A DNA stretch of 50,238 bases from a virus. Under the pieces are notes generated by a model, which made no database searches, was not told the DNA's origin, and saw only the letters and a list, made by a program, of their open reading frames with translations. A program made the position numbers and the translations under genes. The stretch is taken from positions 1-50,238 of IMG/VR virus record IMGVR_UViG_3300048837_000552; one strand, 5' to 3'. Shown here piece by piece: positions 33,432 through 40,221 of this stretch. Positions within the stretch are counted from its first letter, which is position 1; each line of letters opens with the position of its first letter.

Positions 33432-34235
33432 TTACTTGCCGCCCCGGATGAAGGCCATCTCTTCAGGAGATCGGCTTGCGCGCCACATTGCCGCTTTCTC
33501 GGCGCCCGACTGTGCGGCCTCATCCGCATCACCACCAACACCACCCCGCCCCGATTGCGGGTCAAAGGCCCGGATCGGCTCAATGCGAGGCTTGACCTCT
33601 CTGTGTCCAACAAAGAATCGGGAGCGGGCCGCGTCCTTGATCTCGCGAATCTTCTCGCTGAGGCCGATCTTCTCCTGCGTGGTGGCGAAGATCGCGTAAG
33701 GCCCATCCTGGCTGCCTTCTGGGTTATACGCCAGCCGGACGATCTTGAGCCCTTCGTCCGGGCGGATCTGCCGGAACAAGCGAAGAGGCGCCTCCTCCCC
33801 CATGTCAACATCGAGAATCGGGGGCGCGGAGTTCTCCAGATGATCGCGGATGGTGTCCACGTCGAAGTACTCAAAGTCAGCCGGACGAACCGTATCCACC
33901 CGGACTCGGCGCGGCGGCGCGATCGGCTCATCATCCGCCAGTGACACTGGCACCGTCACCCCGGCGTCCGACGCCGGATGTACTGAATGAACCTTGAACG
34001 ACTTCTCCTCTGCCGAAATCACCCGGCCTGGATCGTCCCGACAGGCGCCGGGGAGCGGGGGGCGAGGGGCGAGGCTAGCCTGCGCCGGCACCGCCGCCAG
34101 AACCCCGCTCCCCATGATCTGCTCCGTGATCTGAATGCTTCTGGCAATCTCTTCCGCAATCTCGCTCGCCGTGGCGCCGGCGGGGACCCGCCCCAACGCG
34201 CCCGCGATCACTGTCTTCAACGTGCCAAAATCCAT
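33432..34235 (-). CDS. Hypothetical protein, 267 aa
   Basis: Start chosen at ATG 34235 (AAGGAG 6 nt upstream). A short helical N-terminus (MDFGTLKTVIAGALGRVPAG) and a Pro/Ala linker precede a globular part (about 110-240) with an acidic stretch and a LKIVRLAYNPEGSQDGPYAIFAT strand pair. No signal peptide or catalytic motif is visible. It ends the unit that begins with the two membrane proteins, ahead of the terminator. Palindrome copy 33967 is read here as Pro-Ala-Ser-Asp-Ala. Family not recognised. Confidence 0.55.
   Translation of the reverse strand: MDFGTLKTVIAGALGRVPAGATASEIAEEIARSIQITEQIMGSGVLAAVPAQASLAPRPPLPGACRDDPGRVISAEEKSFKVHSVHPASDAGVTVPVSLADDEPIAPPRRVRVDTVRPADFEYFDVDTIRDHLENSAPPILDVDMGEEAPLRLFRQIRPDEGLKIVRLAYNPEGSQDGPYAIFATTQEKIGLSEKIREIKDAARSRFFVGHREVKPRIEPIRAFDPQSGRGGVGGDADEAAQSGAEKAAMWRASRSPEEMAFIRGGK
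33967..33978. repeat. Dispersed palindrome copy, TCCGACGCCGGA
   Basis: In the linker of the 267-residue hypothetical protein. Confidence 0.85.
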
Positions 34236-34249
34236 CTCAACTCCTTCCG

Positions 34250-34732
34250 TTACTCGAAGCCCGGCGTTTTTTTTTCGCTCCACGCGCCGGACTCATCCAT
34301 CCCTTCCGTGTTCAAGCGGAAATCAGCGTTGGTGTGCTGGACGTAAAGAGCGTCCCGGTCCTCTTCCGTCAAAACCTGGACCTGCTCACGATCATCCGCT
34401 GGAGGTGCGTCGCGCACAATGACATCGACAAACCGGCCAATGGACTTCTCCAGGCGAAGTGCGGTTTCACCCGCCGTCTGGAATGCCTTCATCATCCCTT
34501 CCGCGTACCGATCGCCATTACGATAGGACTCAAGGAGTCCGGTCATGATGACCGTAAGAGCGGCCTGCGATTCGGCCAACTGCTTCGCGGACGCAACGAG
34601 GTCGCGAAGCAGTTCCGTCCGCTGTGCCTCACGAGACTGCATGTACTTGCGGACGCGGGGAACCACAAGAAAAACCAAGAGAATAAGCGCCAGATTGGCT
34701 GTCGCTATGACCCAAAATGCTGAACCTTGCAT
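34250..34732 (-). CDS. Single-pass membrane protein with helical tail
   Basis: A 160-residue protein starting at ATG 34732 (AAGGAG 10 nt upstream). One strong membrane span (about residues 6-25, VIATANLALILLVFLVVP) is followed by a long, charged amphipathic helix (about 30-105) and an acidic tail. Topology resembles phage inner-membrane spanins or accessory lysis proteins, but no outer-membrane lipoprotein partner is seen beside it. It overlaps the end of its upstream neighbour by about 3 bp spacing. It could also act in membrane anchoring during DNA entry. Role unassigned. Confidence 0.55.
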   Translation of the reverse strand: MQGSAFWVIATANLALILLVFLVVPRVRKYMQSREAQRTELLRDLVASAKQLAESQAALTVIMTGLLESYRNGDRYAEGMMKAFQTAGETALRLEKSIGRFVDVIVRDAPPADDREQVQVLTEEDRDALYVQHTNADFRLNTEGMDESGAWSEKKTPGFE

Positions 34733-34733
34733 G

Positions 34734-35144
34734 TTATCGAGACTCCTTCTGTCTCCCGCGCCGCGCCTCATTCAGCCGGCACGATTCGTCGTGGTCCATT
34801 GGGCAGTCCTGTCTTTTGTCGTAAGCCGACTGCACCATGTCTGCCATCAACTCAAGGCTCCTTGAGATGTTGACTTGAGCCACCGTGTTCTCCTTGATGA
34901 CAACAGCCAAGTTGGCGGCCAACCGATTGTCGGCCTCGCGAATGCGATCCTCCCTCTCCCTCGTCGCCTTCGTATCCTCCCGCCAGTACTTGAACATGAC
35001 GAGAACCAGGGAAAACATCAAAACAGCGAAAGTCTGCTCCGAGATCCATTGGGCATTCGGGATGCCGACCCCGGAAACGAAAAGAGAGAGCATACCCATG
35101 GGCGGGACCACGTATGGGGCAGCATCCTTCAAAAATAAGAGCAC
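34734..35144 (-). CDS. Membrane protein with two hydrophobic segments, holin-like candidate
   Basis: A 136-residue protein. GTG 35144 is favoured because AGGAGG lies 10 nt upstream and a promoter-like element lies just ahead; ATG 35099 is an alternative. Two hydrophobic stretches (about residues 1-25 and 40-60, TFAVLMFSLVLVMFKYW) are followed by a charged coiled-coil-like helix and a Cys-containing basic tail. A small two-segment membrane protein at the head of a late unit would fit a holin, yet the endolysin lies 29 kb away. Function open. Confidence 0.5.
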   Translation of the reverse strand: MLLFLKDAAPYVVPPMGMLSLFVSGVGIPNAQWISEQTFAVLMFSLVLVMFKYWREDTKATREREDRIREADNRLAANLAVVIKENTVAQVNISRSLELMADMVQSAYDKRQDCPMDHDESCRLNEARRGRQKESR

Positions 35145-35163
35145 AGGCAGAAGCCCTCCTGTG

Positions 35164-35194
35164 TCTGAACTAGCACAATTGCTTAGTCTGGGCA
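35164..35194 (-). promoter_or_regulatory. Late-type promoter-like element, membrane protein unit
   Basis: TTGCCC (35189-35194), 17 bp, TAGTTC (35166-35171), within AATTGTGCTAGTTCAGA. AGGAGG for the GTG at 35144 follows. It lies after the dUTPase stop, the boundary between early-type and late-type genes. Confidence 0.6.
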
Positions 35195-35228
35195 ATGATT
35201 CACGGGTAATTGCTGCCGGCATTTTTTG

Positions 35229-35786
35229 CTATACCCCCGTTGACCCAAAGCCCCCCTCGCCCCTATCCGAATCCGACAAAGATTCACCATCCACGGCGAC
35301 TTCAACGTCTGGCGCGAGGTACGGCATGAAGACGATTTGCGCGACGCGGGACCCTGCGGGAATGAGCTTCTCGAAACCCATCTCACCAGTGCCGTCCATC
35401 CGGTTGAACGTCATCCCGGACCACACCAAGATGACCCCGACATCGCCCCGGTATCCGGGGTCAATCGTGCCCGGCGAGTTGAAAACGCAGACGCCTTCCT
35501 TGAGGGCGAACCCGCTTCGACTGCGAACCTCTGCCTGCACGCCGGCGGGCAGTTCCATCCTGAGTCCCGTCTTCACGAGCACCGGGACATGCGGGCGGAG
35601 AACCACCTCCTCGATCGAGAACAGGTCCATGCCGGCGTCTTCACTCGGCCCATGCGCGAATCTTGGGATCTGCGCCAAAGGCGATGTCTTCAGAATCCGG
35701 ACTTTGAGCGGCGGCGGGATCGGCGCGGTTTGCGACTCCGCGACCTGCGCTTGCGCCTGAACTGCTTGCGTGCCCTTACTCTTCAA
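35229..35786 (-). CDS. dut: dUTP diphosphatase (dUTPase)
   Basis: A 185-residue protein with all five trimeric dUTPase motifs: DAGMDLFS (50-57), RSRSGFA (88-94), the substrate hairpin NSPGTIDPGYRGD (103-115, Tyr112), RVAQIVF (147-153) and the mobile C-terminal RGEGGFGSTG (175-184). It converts dUTP to dUMP and pyrophosphate, keeping uracil out of phage DNA and supplying dUMP. An extra Gln/Ala-rich N-terminus of about 28 residues precedes the domain. The start is TTG at 35786 with GGAGG 7 nt upstream and the TACTAGG spacer. Confidence 0.93.
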   Translation of the reverse strand: MKSKGTQAVQAQAQVAESQTAPIPPPLKVRILKTSPLAQIPRFAHGPSEDAGMDLFSIEEVVLRPHVPVLVKTGLRMELPAGVQAEVRSRSGFALKEGVCVFNSPGTIDPGYRGDVGVILVWSGMTFNRMDGTGEMGFEKLIPAGSRVAQIVFMPYLAPDVEVAVDGESLSDSDRGEGGFGSTGV

Positions 35787-35814
35787 CCTAGTACCTCCAT
35801 TCGTAGTTAGATCT

Positions 35815-36528
35815 TCACTTCCGCTTTTGCGGTTTCAACCTGAGTTTCCGCTCCCGGCACATCGCAGAATTGCACTCGATGCACATGGACATCCAGACGC
35901 CCGTTGCGTACCGATAGAACTCACCGATCGGGCGAAGGGCTTGCGACTTTGGGCAGCGGGTACAGATCTTGTAGTTCATGCCAAACCGCCGGATTCCGAA
36001 ATCCTCGTAAAAAGCCCAGCATGACTCTTCTTCACTGTACGCGGCGGCGAGGCGCTTACGCTTCTTAGGGATGTCGGCGCCAAAGCGCCGCATCACTTCA
36101 GCGTACTGAATCGTCTCCAACTCGACCCGCTGAAAAAAGTAACCCTTGATTCGGGCGAGGCTTTTTTGAGACGGGCCATCGCGCAAGTCGTACAGGCTCG
36201 CCACCGCGATCGACGGGAACTTGGCGGCCAAACATTGCGCCGCTTTTGCCCCCATCAAGGCAAGCGCCTTGCGGTAGGTCGCATGAGCCCGCTGCCTGGA
36301 AACGCTACGGAACCCGAACCCGCCAAGAGCCTCACCAACTTGCGTCATGCTGAGCGGGGTCCCGTCATGGTACACCCCGCATCTCAACTTAACGACAAGC
36401 TCCTGCGCGGGGCTCAACGGCATCACAGCCAAGGCCATGCACTCAGCCACGCGAAGATCGAGCGCCTCCACGTAGCCGGGGCGCCGGGCGGCGATCACTT
36501 CAGACGCTTTATGTGTGGACCGAACCAA
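35815..36528 (-). CDS. Sigma region 4-like HTH protein with C-terminal zinc ribbon
   Basis: A 237-residue protein. Residues 37-93 follow the sigma-70 region 4 pattern: LSPAQELVVKLRCGVY, then TQVGEALG, then a recognition helix SVSRQRAHATYRKALALM. The middle is basic. The last 50 residues carry CTRC (189-192) and CIEC (216-219) in the IGEFYRY...W context of endonuclease VII-type zinc ribbons. No region 2 is visible, so it may recruit host polymerase as an activator or partial sigma. TTG 36528 has AAGGAG 5 nt upstream; ATG 36546 is the alternative but lacks a site. It is the best candidate for controlling the late-type promoters. Confidence 0.6.
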   Translation of the reverse strand: MVRSTHKASEVIAARRPGYVEALDLRVAECMALAVMPLSPAQELVVKLRCGVYHDGTPLSMTQVGEALGGFGFRSVSRQRAHATYRKALALMGAKAAQCLAAKFPSIAVASLYDLRDGPSQKSLARIKGYFFQRVELETIQYAEVMRRFGADIPKKRKRLAAAYSEEESCWAFYEDFGIRRFGMNYKICTRCPKSQALRPIGEFYRYATGVWMSMCIECNSAMCRERKLRLKPQKRK

Positions 36529-36665
36529 GGTTTCTCCTTCTGACATTCAGGACAGTACTTGCCAGTTCGGTTGTAGGTCCAAAAGACCTTACCGCACCGA
36601 ACCCTATCCTTGCCAATACTCTCGCAGACTTTGCGAATTAGCTTCTTCGGGAATACGAATCCCAA
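36495..36665 (-). CDS. Small zinc-finger-like ORF, 56 aa
   Basis: A short frame from TTG 36665 to TGA 36495, overlapping the sigma-like gene start. It encodes four cysteines (14, 24, 38, 41) in a KVCESIGKDRVRCGKVFW...KYCPECQKEK arrangement typical of small treble-clef or ribbon proteins, and ends in a basic tail. The ribosome site is poor (GAGG too close to the TTG), so an ATT start or a longer frame cannot be excluded. The cysteine spacing makes chance less likely. Confidence 0.4.
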   Translation of the reverse strand: MGFVFPKKLIRKVCESIGKDRVRCGKVFWTYNRTGKYCPECQKEKPWFGPHIKRLK

Positions 36666-36676
36666 TCCTCATCCGC

Positions 36677-36720
36677 TCTGACATAGTCGCTTCCCTGGTT
36701 TGCGGCTACCGTATGTCAGA
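36677..36720. repeat. Inverted repeat in the leader of the zinc/sigma-like genes
   Basis: TCTGACATA (36677-36685) and TATGTCAGA (36712-36720) are perfect 9-bp arms with a 26-bp spacer. It is a possible operator or RNA hairpin in the 134-bp gap behind the first SSB gene; I see no clear promoter hexamers in that gap. Confidence 0.55.
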
Positions 36721-36799
36721 TTTCAGTCCGCGTGCAGTATCCCTGCCAGCGAGCCAACCTATCACATTCAACCTAACGCTTAACCCAGGGCCATCGTTG

Positions 36800-37165
36800 T
36801 CATGACCGCGACATCCGAGCCAGCTTGGCAACATTCTGAGACATATACTGGTTCACGCTCTTAATCATCTGGGCGTGAACTTCGTACATCCAGTACGTGT
36901 TGCCAGAGTGAGCGTCGATATACCTTCGACGCTGCAACCGGCCCTCAACCCAAACCACATCACCCTTGTCGAACTTCTCGACCCAGTCCTTGTTCCACGC
37001 GAGAACCTCGACAATATCGGACTCCCGTTCAACTCTTCCGCTGGATGCCTTCATCCACTCACGCTCGGTCTCAACCTCAAACCGAAAGTAGAATGAACTC
37101 GCCGAAATCGTAACCAATTCCGGCTTATCCAGCAAAGCCCCTACTAGAATCACTCGGTTCATCAT
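36800..37165 (-). CDS. Single-stranded DNA-binding protein-like (OB fold), copy 1
   Basis: A 121-residue protein starting MMNRVILVGALLDKPEL, the standard SSB opening, with WNKDWVEKFDKGDVVWVEGRLQRRRY matching the central OB-fold strands and VEGRL. It ends in a basic tail without the acidic DDxPF peptide, so it may not recruit partner proteins as bacterial SSB does. AAGGTGA lies 7 nt before ATG 37165. It has its own promoter (37244-37272), so it can be expressed apart from the second SSB. Confidence 0.8.
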   Translation of the reverse strand: MMNRVILVGALLDKPELVTISASSFYFRFEVETEREWMKASSGRVERESDIVEVLAWNKDWVEKFDKGDVVWVEGRLQRRRYIDAHSGNTYWMYEVHAQMIKSVNQYMSQNVAKLARMSRS

Positions 37166-37243
37166 AAACGTCACCTTCTAGGGCTATTCGATTTATTGTG
37201 CAAGTGGCCTATCACTTACCGGCAGAATCCAATGCACATCCGT

Positions 37244-37272
37244 ATCGTACATTGAACCGCCGCTAAAGTCAA
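37244..37272 (-). promoter_or_regulatory. Sigma-70-type promoter of SSB copy 1
   Basis: TTGACT (37267-37272), 17 bp, TACGAT (37244-37249). It lies in the 161-bp gap between the two SSB genes, about 80 bp ahead of the start. A CTAG-containing segment lies upstream. Confidence 0.6.
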
Positions 37273-37326
37273 TAGGTCGCCTGCTGCCTTGGTTTTGTTA
37301 CTCTGGGACTAGAGGCGACACTGGTA

Positions 37327-37773
37327 CTAAAATGGGACTTGGTCGTCGCCGAAGCCAGTGTCCCATGGCTCCGTCCCACCGCCATCGTGTCCACCGCCAT
37401 CGTGTCCACCGCCAGCGTTTCGCGGCTGCGATCTCTCACCGGACCCGGACCCCGATCCGCAGAGGATCACATCGGAGGCGACAACATCGGTATAGTACCT
37501 CGTCTCCTCGCCCGGTTTCTCGACCTTCCGGTGAGCAAGCCGGCCCTCGACAAGCAACTTTGTCCCTTTGGTCAGGTAGCTGAGAAGACCTTCCCGCCCC
37601 CAGAGCGTGACTCGGTGCCAGTCGGTTTCATCGTGGTAGTTCTCGCCACGCTTGACCGACCTTGTCGTCGCCACGCTCAGGGCTGTCACCGGGGTCCCAT
37701 CCTGCATGTAGCGGGTTTCCGCGTCTTTCCCGAGGTGCCCAAGCAATTGGACGCGATTCAATGATTTCGACAT
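37327..37773 (-). CDS. ssb: Single-stranded DNA-binding protein, copy 2
   Basis: A 148-residue protein, canonical SSB: SLNRVQLLGHLGKDAETRY, WHRVTLWGREG, KLLVEGRL and YYTDVVA in order, a Gly/His/Asp-rich linker, and the acidic C-terminal tip DDQVPF that binds partner repair and replication proteins. It coats single-stranded phage DNA. The start ATG 37773 has AGAAGG followed by TACTAG directly before it. The linker contains a duplicated 15-bp unit giving Gly-Gly-Gly-His-Asp repeats. Confidence 0.93.
   Translation of the reverse strand: MSKSLNRVQLLGHLGKDAETRYMQDGTPVTALSVATTRSVKRGENYHDETDWHRVTLWGREGLLSYLTKGTKLLVEGRLAHRKVEKPGEETRYYTDVVASDVILCGSGSGSGERSQPRNAGGGHDGGGHDGGGTEPWDTGFGDDQVPF
37377..37411. 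repeat. 15-bp tandem duplication in the SSB linker
   Basis: The unit CCACCGCCATCGTGT is repeated and then partly copied again, lengthening the flexible linker between OB domain and acidic tip. Confidence 0.7.
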
Positions 37774-37810
37774 CTAGTACCTTCTTCTCCTGGAACAATT
37801 CAAACAGTCA

Positions 37811-37841
37811 ATAAGAGGGGCGGCGATTCACTCCCCGCCCC
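37811..37841 (-). terminator. Terminator-like hairpin behind the polynucleotide kinase gene
   Basis: GGGGCGG (37817-37823) pairs with CCGCCCC (37835-37841), then TCTTATT on the transcribed strand. It lies between the kinase stop and the second SSB. The weak U tail suggests partial termination. Confidence 0.6.
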
Positions 37842-37855
37842 AGAACAGAAGCCAT

Positions 37856-38761
37856 CTACGCGGGCAAGGGCTTGATCCCGTCCCGCATGGCGCCCACCAA
37901 CTCGACATGGGGCATGTAATACTGCCGCAGGAAGGCGACAACAAGAGGGTCGTCGTCGTAAATGCGGCTCACCTGGGCCGGGTCGCAGTACCGCTCCAGC
38001 ATGTCCAACTTCACATCCGGCGCCGGACGCCGATCCCCCGTCGCCCGCATGACGAGCATTTCAGCGACTTCGTAGAGCCCGTGATGGCGAAGCCACTCCT
38101 CTGTGAGTTGCCGGCAGGACTCTTCGCGCCCTGTCATGTAGATGATGCGGTGCCCGGAGCGATGATGCTCCATCAGGACTTCGATCATCTTGGGTATGGG
38201 CTTGTCGTTCGGAATGCCCGCCGCCGCCGCGTCCCAATCGAAATCTTCCTGGTCGCGGGCCTGCATCCGGTGGGAACTGTCAGCTAACGTCCCGTCCAAA
38301 TCGAAGATGACATCAACGCCGTCATACTTCCGGCTCAGGTACTGCCTTGCCATGCCGGCGATCACCGTCCGGCCTACCCGCGCATCACCGCGCACGGAGT
38401 CCCGCCGAACGCACTCCTCGAACGGGGTATTGACGAAGTCAATCTCCAGCGTGACACCGTAGTCGTCCGCAATCGCGGCCCACCCCGTTTGGTGTCGCCA
38501 CCCCAGATTTGTGTCGTCAACGATCACCGACACCCCATTCGCGAGCGCCCTGGCGGCGATCGCGAACTGAGCGGATCGCGTGATTTCTTCCTGCTCGCGG
38601 CTCCAGGGACGGCCCGCGTGCAGCATCTCGCGCAAGGAGTCCTTATTCACGCGAATCGTGGGTGCCTTCGCGGCCTCCACTAGGGATCTCGCCCTGGTAC
38701 TCTTGCCGCTCGCAGGCAGGCCGGAAAGAATGGTCAACCGAAGTTGGTCAAAGCCCATCAC
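37856..38761 (-). CDS. Polynucleotide kinase / 3' phosphatase (T4 PseT type)
   Basis: A 301-residue protein, the same length as T4 Pnk and in the same domain order. An N-terminal kinase has the P-loop GLPASGKST (14-22) and VDDTNL (81-86). A C-terminal HAD-type phosphatase has DVIFDLDGTLAD with Asp154 and Asp156 and an YMTGREE element. It phosphorylates 5'-OH ends and removes 3' phosphates, repairing cleaved RNA (for example tRNA cut by host anticodon nucleases) or DNA. No RNA ligase is visible in this window. GTG 38761 has GGAGG 7 nt upstream; ATG 38758 is the alternative. It has its own strong promoter. Confidence 0.92.
   Translation of the reverse strand: MMGFDQLRLTILSGLPASGKSTRARSLVEAAKAPTIRVNKDSLREMLHAGRPWSREQEEITRSAQFAIAARALANGVSVIVDDTNLGWRHQTGWAAIADDYGVTLEIDFVNTPFEECVRRDSVRGDARVGRTVIAGMARQYLSRKYDGVDVIFDLDGTLADSSHRMQARDQEDFDWDAAAAGIPNDKPIPKMIEVLMEHHRSGHRIIYMTGREESCRQLTEEWLRHHGLYEVAEMLVMRATGDRRPAPDVKLDMLERYCDPAQVSRIYDDDPLVVAFLRQYYMPHVELVGAMRDGIKPLPA
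38016..38027. repeat. Dispersed palindrome copy, TCCGGCGCCGGA
   Basis: In the phosphatase part of the polynucleotide kinase gene, read as Pro-Ala-Pro-Asp-Val. Confidence 0.85.
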
Positions 38762-38863
38762 TCAAAAACCTCCATATCCAGAATGAGAAATCGCAAGATT
38801 TCCCCCTACAAGCATCGACCCATAGCCCGGCGATGACAAACCGGAACCAAAGGTATTACGCTT

Positions 38864-38892
38864 GTTATACAATAAATCACGGCACTTGTCAA
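38864..38892 (-). promoter_or_regulatory. Strong sigma-70-type promoter of the polynucleotide kinase gene
   Basis: TTGACA (38887-38892), 17 bp, TATAAC (38864-38869), the best match to consensus in the window. A small GAAATC/GATTTC hairpin (38787-38802) lies in the roughly 95-nt leader before the gene. Confidence 0.8.
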
Positions 38893-38912
38893 CCAGTGAT
38901 AGCTCTGAACTA

Positions 38913-39371
38913 CTATCGCTGCGCATTGTTTTCTGCCGCAGACAGCATTTTGATGCCGCTCTCCAGAAAGGCTTCGTAGAAAGTCTGCCCGTTTGGCGCC
39001 TGAGCGTAGGGCAGGAACACTTGATCCACCGTAACCATCCCGGTCTGAATCAGCGCAAGCTGCGCCTCCACCCAGCGAAGGATCTGCCTCCAAGCGACCC
39101 GAACGGCTTGCTGCCGGATTGCCTGCCGGTCACGCACGGACACCCGCTTCTTTCGCAGTGCAGATTCGATGGGGTCGATATTGGCCGGCAGTGCGTAGCT
39201 GACCAAGTGCCCGCCAACGGGGACACTGAAGCAAACACCAGATACGTCGCCCTCAGGACTATATGAATGGCTGATCTGCCGCGCCCCAGCCTCCACCAAT
39301 TTTGTCGTGATCTCGCTAACCGTCTTAGACGCAGAGATTGAGGTTGTTTCCATGAAAATACGCTTAGGCAT
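38913..39371 (-). CDS. Hypothetical phage protein, 152 aa
   Basis: Starts at ATG 39371 with GGAG 8 nt upstream. A beta N-terminal half (residues 20-65, ending CFSVPVGGHLVSYALPANI) is followed by a basic loop and a helical C-terminal half with WRQILRWVEAQLALIQTGMVTVDQVFLPY. That element recurs in conserved hypothetical proteins of phages and mobile elements. No catalytic residues can be proposed. It ends the early run just before the polynucleotide kinase promoter, so the two are expressed separately. Confidence 0.6.
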   Translation of the reverse strand: MPKRIFMETTSISASKTVSEITTKLVEAGARQISHSYSPEGDVSGVCFSVPVGGHLVSYALPANIDPIESALRKKRVSVRDRQAIRQQAVRVAWRQILRWVEAQLALIQTGMVTVDQVFLPYAQAPNGQTFYEAFLESGIKMLSAAENNAQR

Positions 39372-39383
39372 GGTAGTTTTCTC

Positions 39384-39446
39384 CTATAAACTCACCAGCG
39401 CGTGCAGCGCCGGGGTGCGGTGGTGGAGGGTGGTCAGGTCAGGCAT
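39384..39446 (-). pseudogene. Truncated copy of the Met-x-Asp-Leu-Thr-Thr-Leu-His-His gene start
   Basis: A 20-codon frame (MPDLTTLHHRTPALHALVSL, then TAG) whose first nine codons nearly repeat those of the next gene upstream (39446-39760). The underlying DNA shares an exact 21-bp repeat. GGGAGG lies upstream and its ATG overlaps the neighbour's TGA. It is probably the remnant of a partial duplication, though a real small peptide is possible. Confidence 0.5.
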
Positions 39447-39755
39447 CAAATCACCCTCCCTGAGTTGTCCACAAGTAGCCGCTGCATCTGCGTGACAGTG
39501 CGGCCAGCAAGCGGCGGAGTCACCATCGCCAGAACGTCCTCATTGCTCTCCCACCAGACGCGGTGTGGTGTCCCCGCGACGGTGGACGGTAAGCGGTCCG
39601 AGGGACAAAGAATGACGGTGAACGCCGTATCCCCCGCGTCCTCGATTCGCACCATTGCATTGACTGGCGGATACCAGTGGAAGCCGAGGCGGGCGCCGCG
39701 GATGGTTTGGCCGAAGGTGGGGCGGCCTTTTTTATGGTGGAGGGTGGTCAGGTCA
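39421..39755. repeat. 21-bp direct repeat flanking the 104-residue gene
   Basis: TGGTGGAGGGTGGTCAGGTC plus A occurs at 39421-39441 and exactly again at 39735-39755. It covers the start codons of both copies. Confidence 0.8.
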
Positions 39756-39760
39756 CTCAT
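39446..39760 (-). CDS. Hypothetical protein, 104 aa
   Basis: Starts at ATG 39760 (GGGGGTGGAG upstream), four bases into the stop of the previous gene. A basic N-terminus (LHHKKGRPTFGQTIRG) is followed by a compact, beta-rich part with a WYPPVNAMVRIEDAGD segment. No motif is recognised. Its 5' end is duplicated downstream as a 20-codon remnant, which shows recombination at this spot. Confidence 0.5.
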   Translation of the reverse strand: MSDLTTLHHKKGRPTFGQTIRGARLGFHWYPPVNAMVRIEDAGDTAFTVILCPSDRLPSTVAGTPHRVWWESNEDVLAMVTPPLAGRTVTQMQRLLVDNSGRVI

Positions 39761-40157
39761 GCTCCACCCCCATCGCGCAACCTGTACGGCGTGCGCTTCT
39801 CCCACCTCTCAAAGTGGCGTTCGTCGTTGGCGGTATCCACCCGGTAGGTGAATTCCCTTTGCAATTTGTGCTTCATCAGATAGTTCATGATTTCCACCGC
39901 CACGGATTTCTTGACGCGGTATGTGGCCCATGCCCAATTCGCCGCGCCAGCCCATCCCTCATGCCGAAACTTTCGCCGCCCGATGCGCAGATGTTCGCCA
40001 GTGGACAGGAAAGCTGCGCCACGATCCCAGAAAATGCTTTCGACTTCAACGCCGAAGGCATCAAACCGCATCAAGTGATGCCCCTCAAACCCGTTGTCTC
40101 CCCCATGGCACACGTGAACGAGTACGACCTTTTCACTCACGCCCCACCCCCATCGCG
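39753..40157. repeat. 25-bp near-identical gene-junction repeat
   Basis: Positions 39753-39777 and 40133-40157 match at 23 of 25 bases (core CCACCCCCATCGCG). Each lies over a stop/start junction, so the segment between them looks like a movable or duplicated gene cassette. Confidence 0.75.
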
Positions 40158-40221
40158 GCGTGCATCCGCGAATCGGGTTCCAGGTTGCGTCGGTCCATTC
40201 GATCTTGCTGTTTTCAGCCAT
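39757..40221 (-). CDS. Fusion of a truncated Gp37/Gp68-like N-terminus with a hypothetical protein
   Basis: A 154-codon frame from ATG 40221 (GGAGG 8 nt upstream). The first 22 residues (MAENSKIEWTDATWNPIRGC) match the opening of Gp37/Gp68 (DUF5131) phage proteins. That family normally continues for over 200 residues with a Cys cluster; here it stops after one Cys. After the 25-bp junction repeat the frame runs into another protein (SEKVVLVHVCHGG...) that could start alone at GTG 40140. The fusion looks like a deletion product. The second part contains His and Cys but no known motif. Confidence 0.5.
   Translation of the reverse strand: MAENSKIEWTDATWNPIRGCTPRWGWGVSEKVVLVHVCHGGDNGFEGHHLMRFDAFGVEVESIFWDRGAAFLSTGEHLRIGRRKFRHEGWAGAANWAWATYRVKKSVAVEIMNYLMKHKLQREFTYRVDTANDERHFERWEKRTPYRLRDGGGA

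Noticed and set aside
37771-37783. AGGTACTAGATG resembles an artificial cloning scar (TACTAGATG)
   Set aside because: The same GTACTAG core recurs at natural starts with different spacing and start codons (11680, 15600, 32944, 35786), so it is a native motif rather than engineering.
38905-38912. TAGTTC at the end of the 152-residue gene as another late promoter
   Set aside because: No TTG-type hexamer lies 16-18 bp upstream, and the polynucleotide kinase promoter is clearly a different TTGACA/TATAAC pair.
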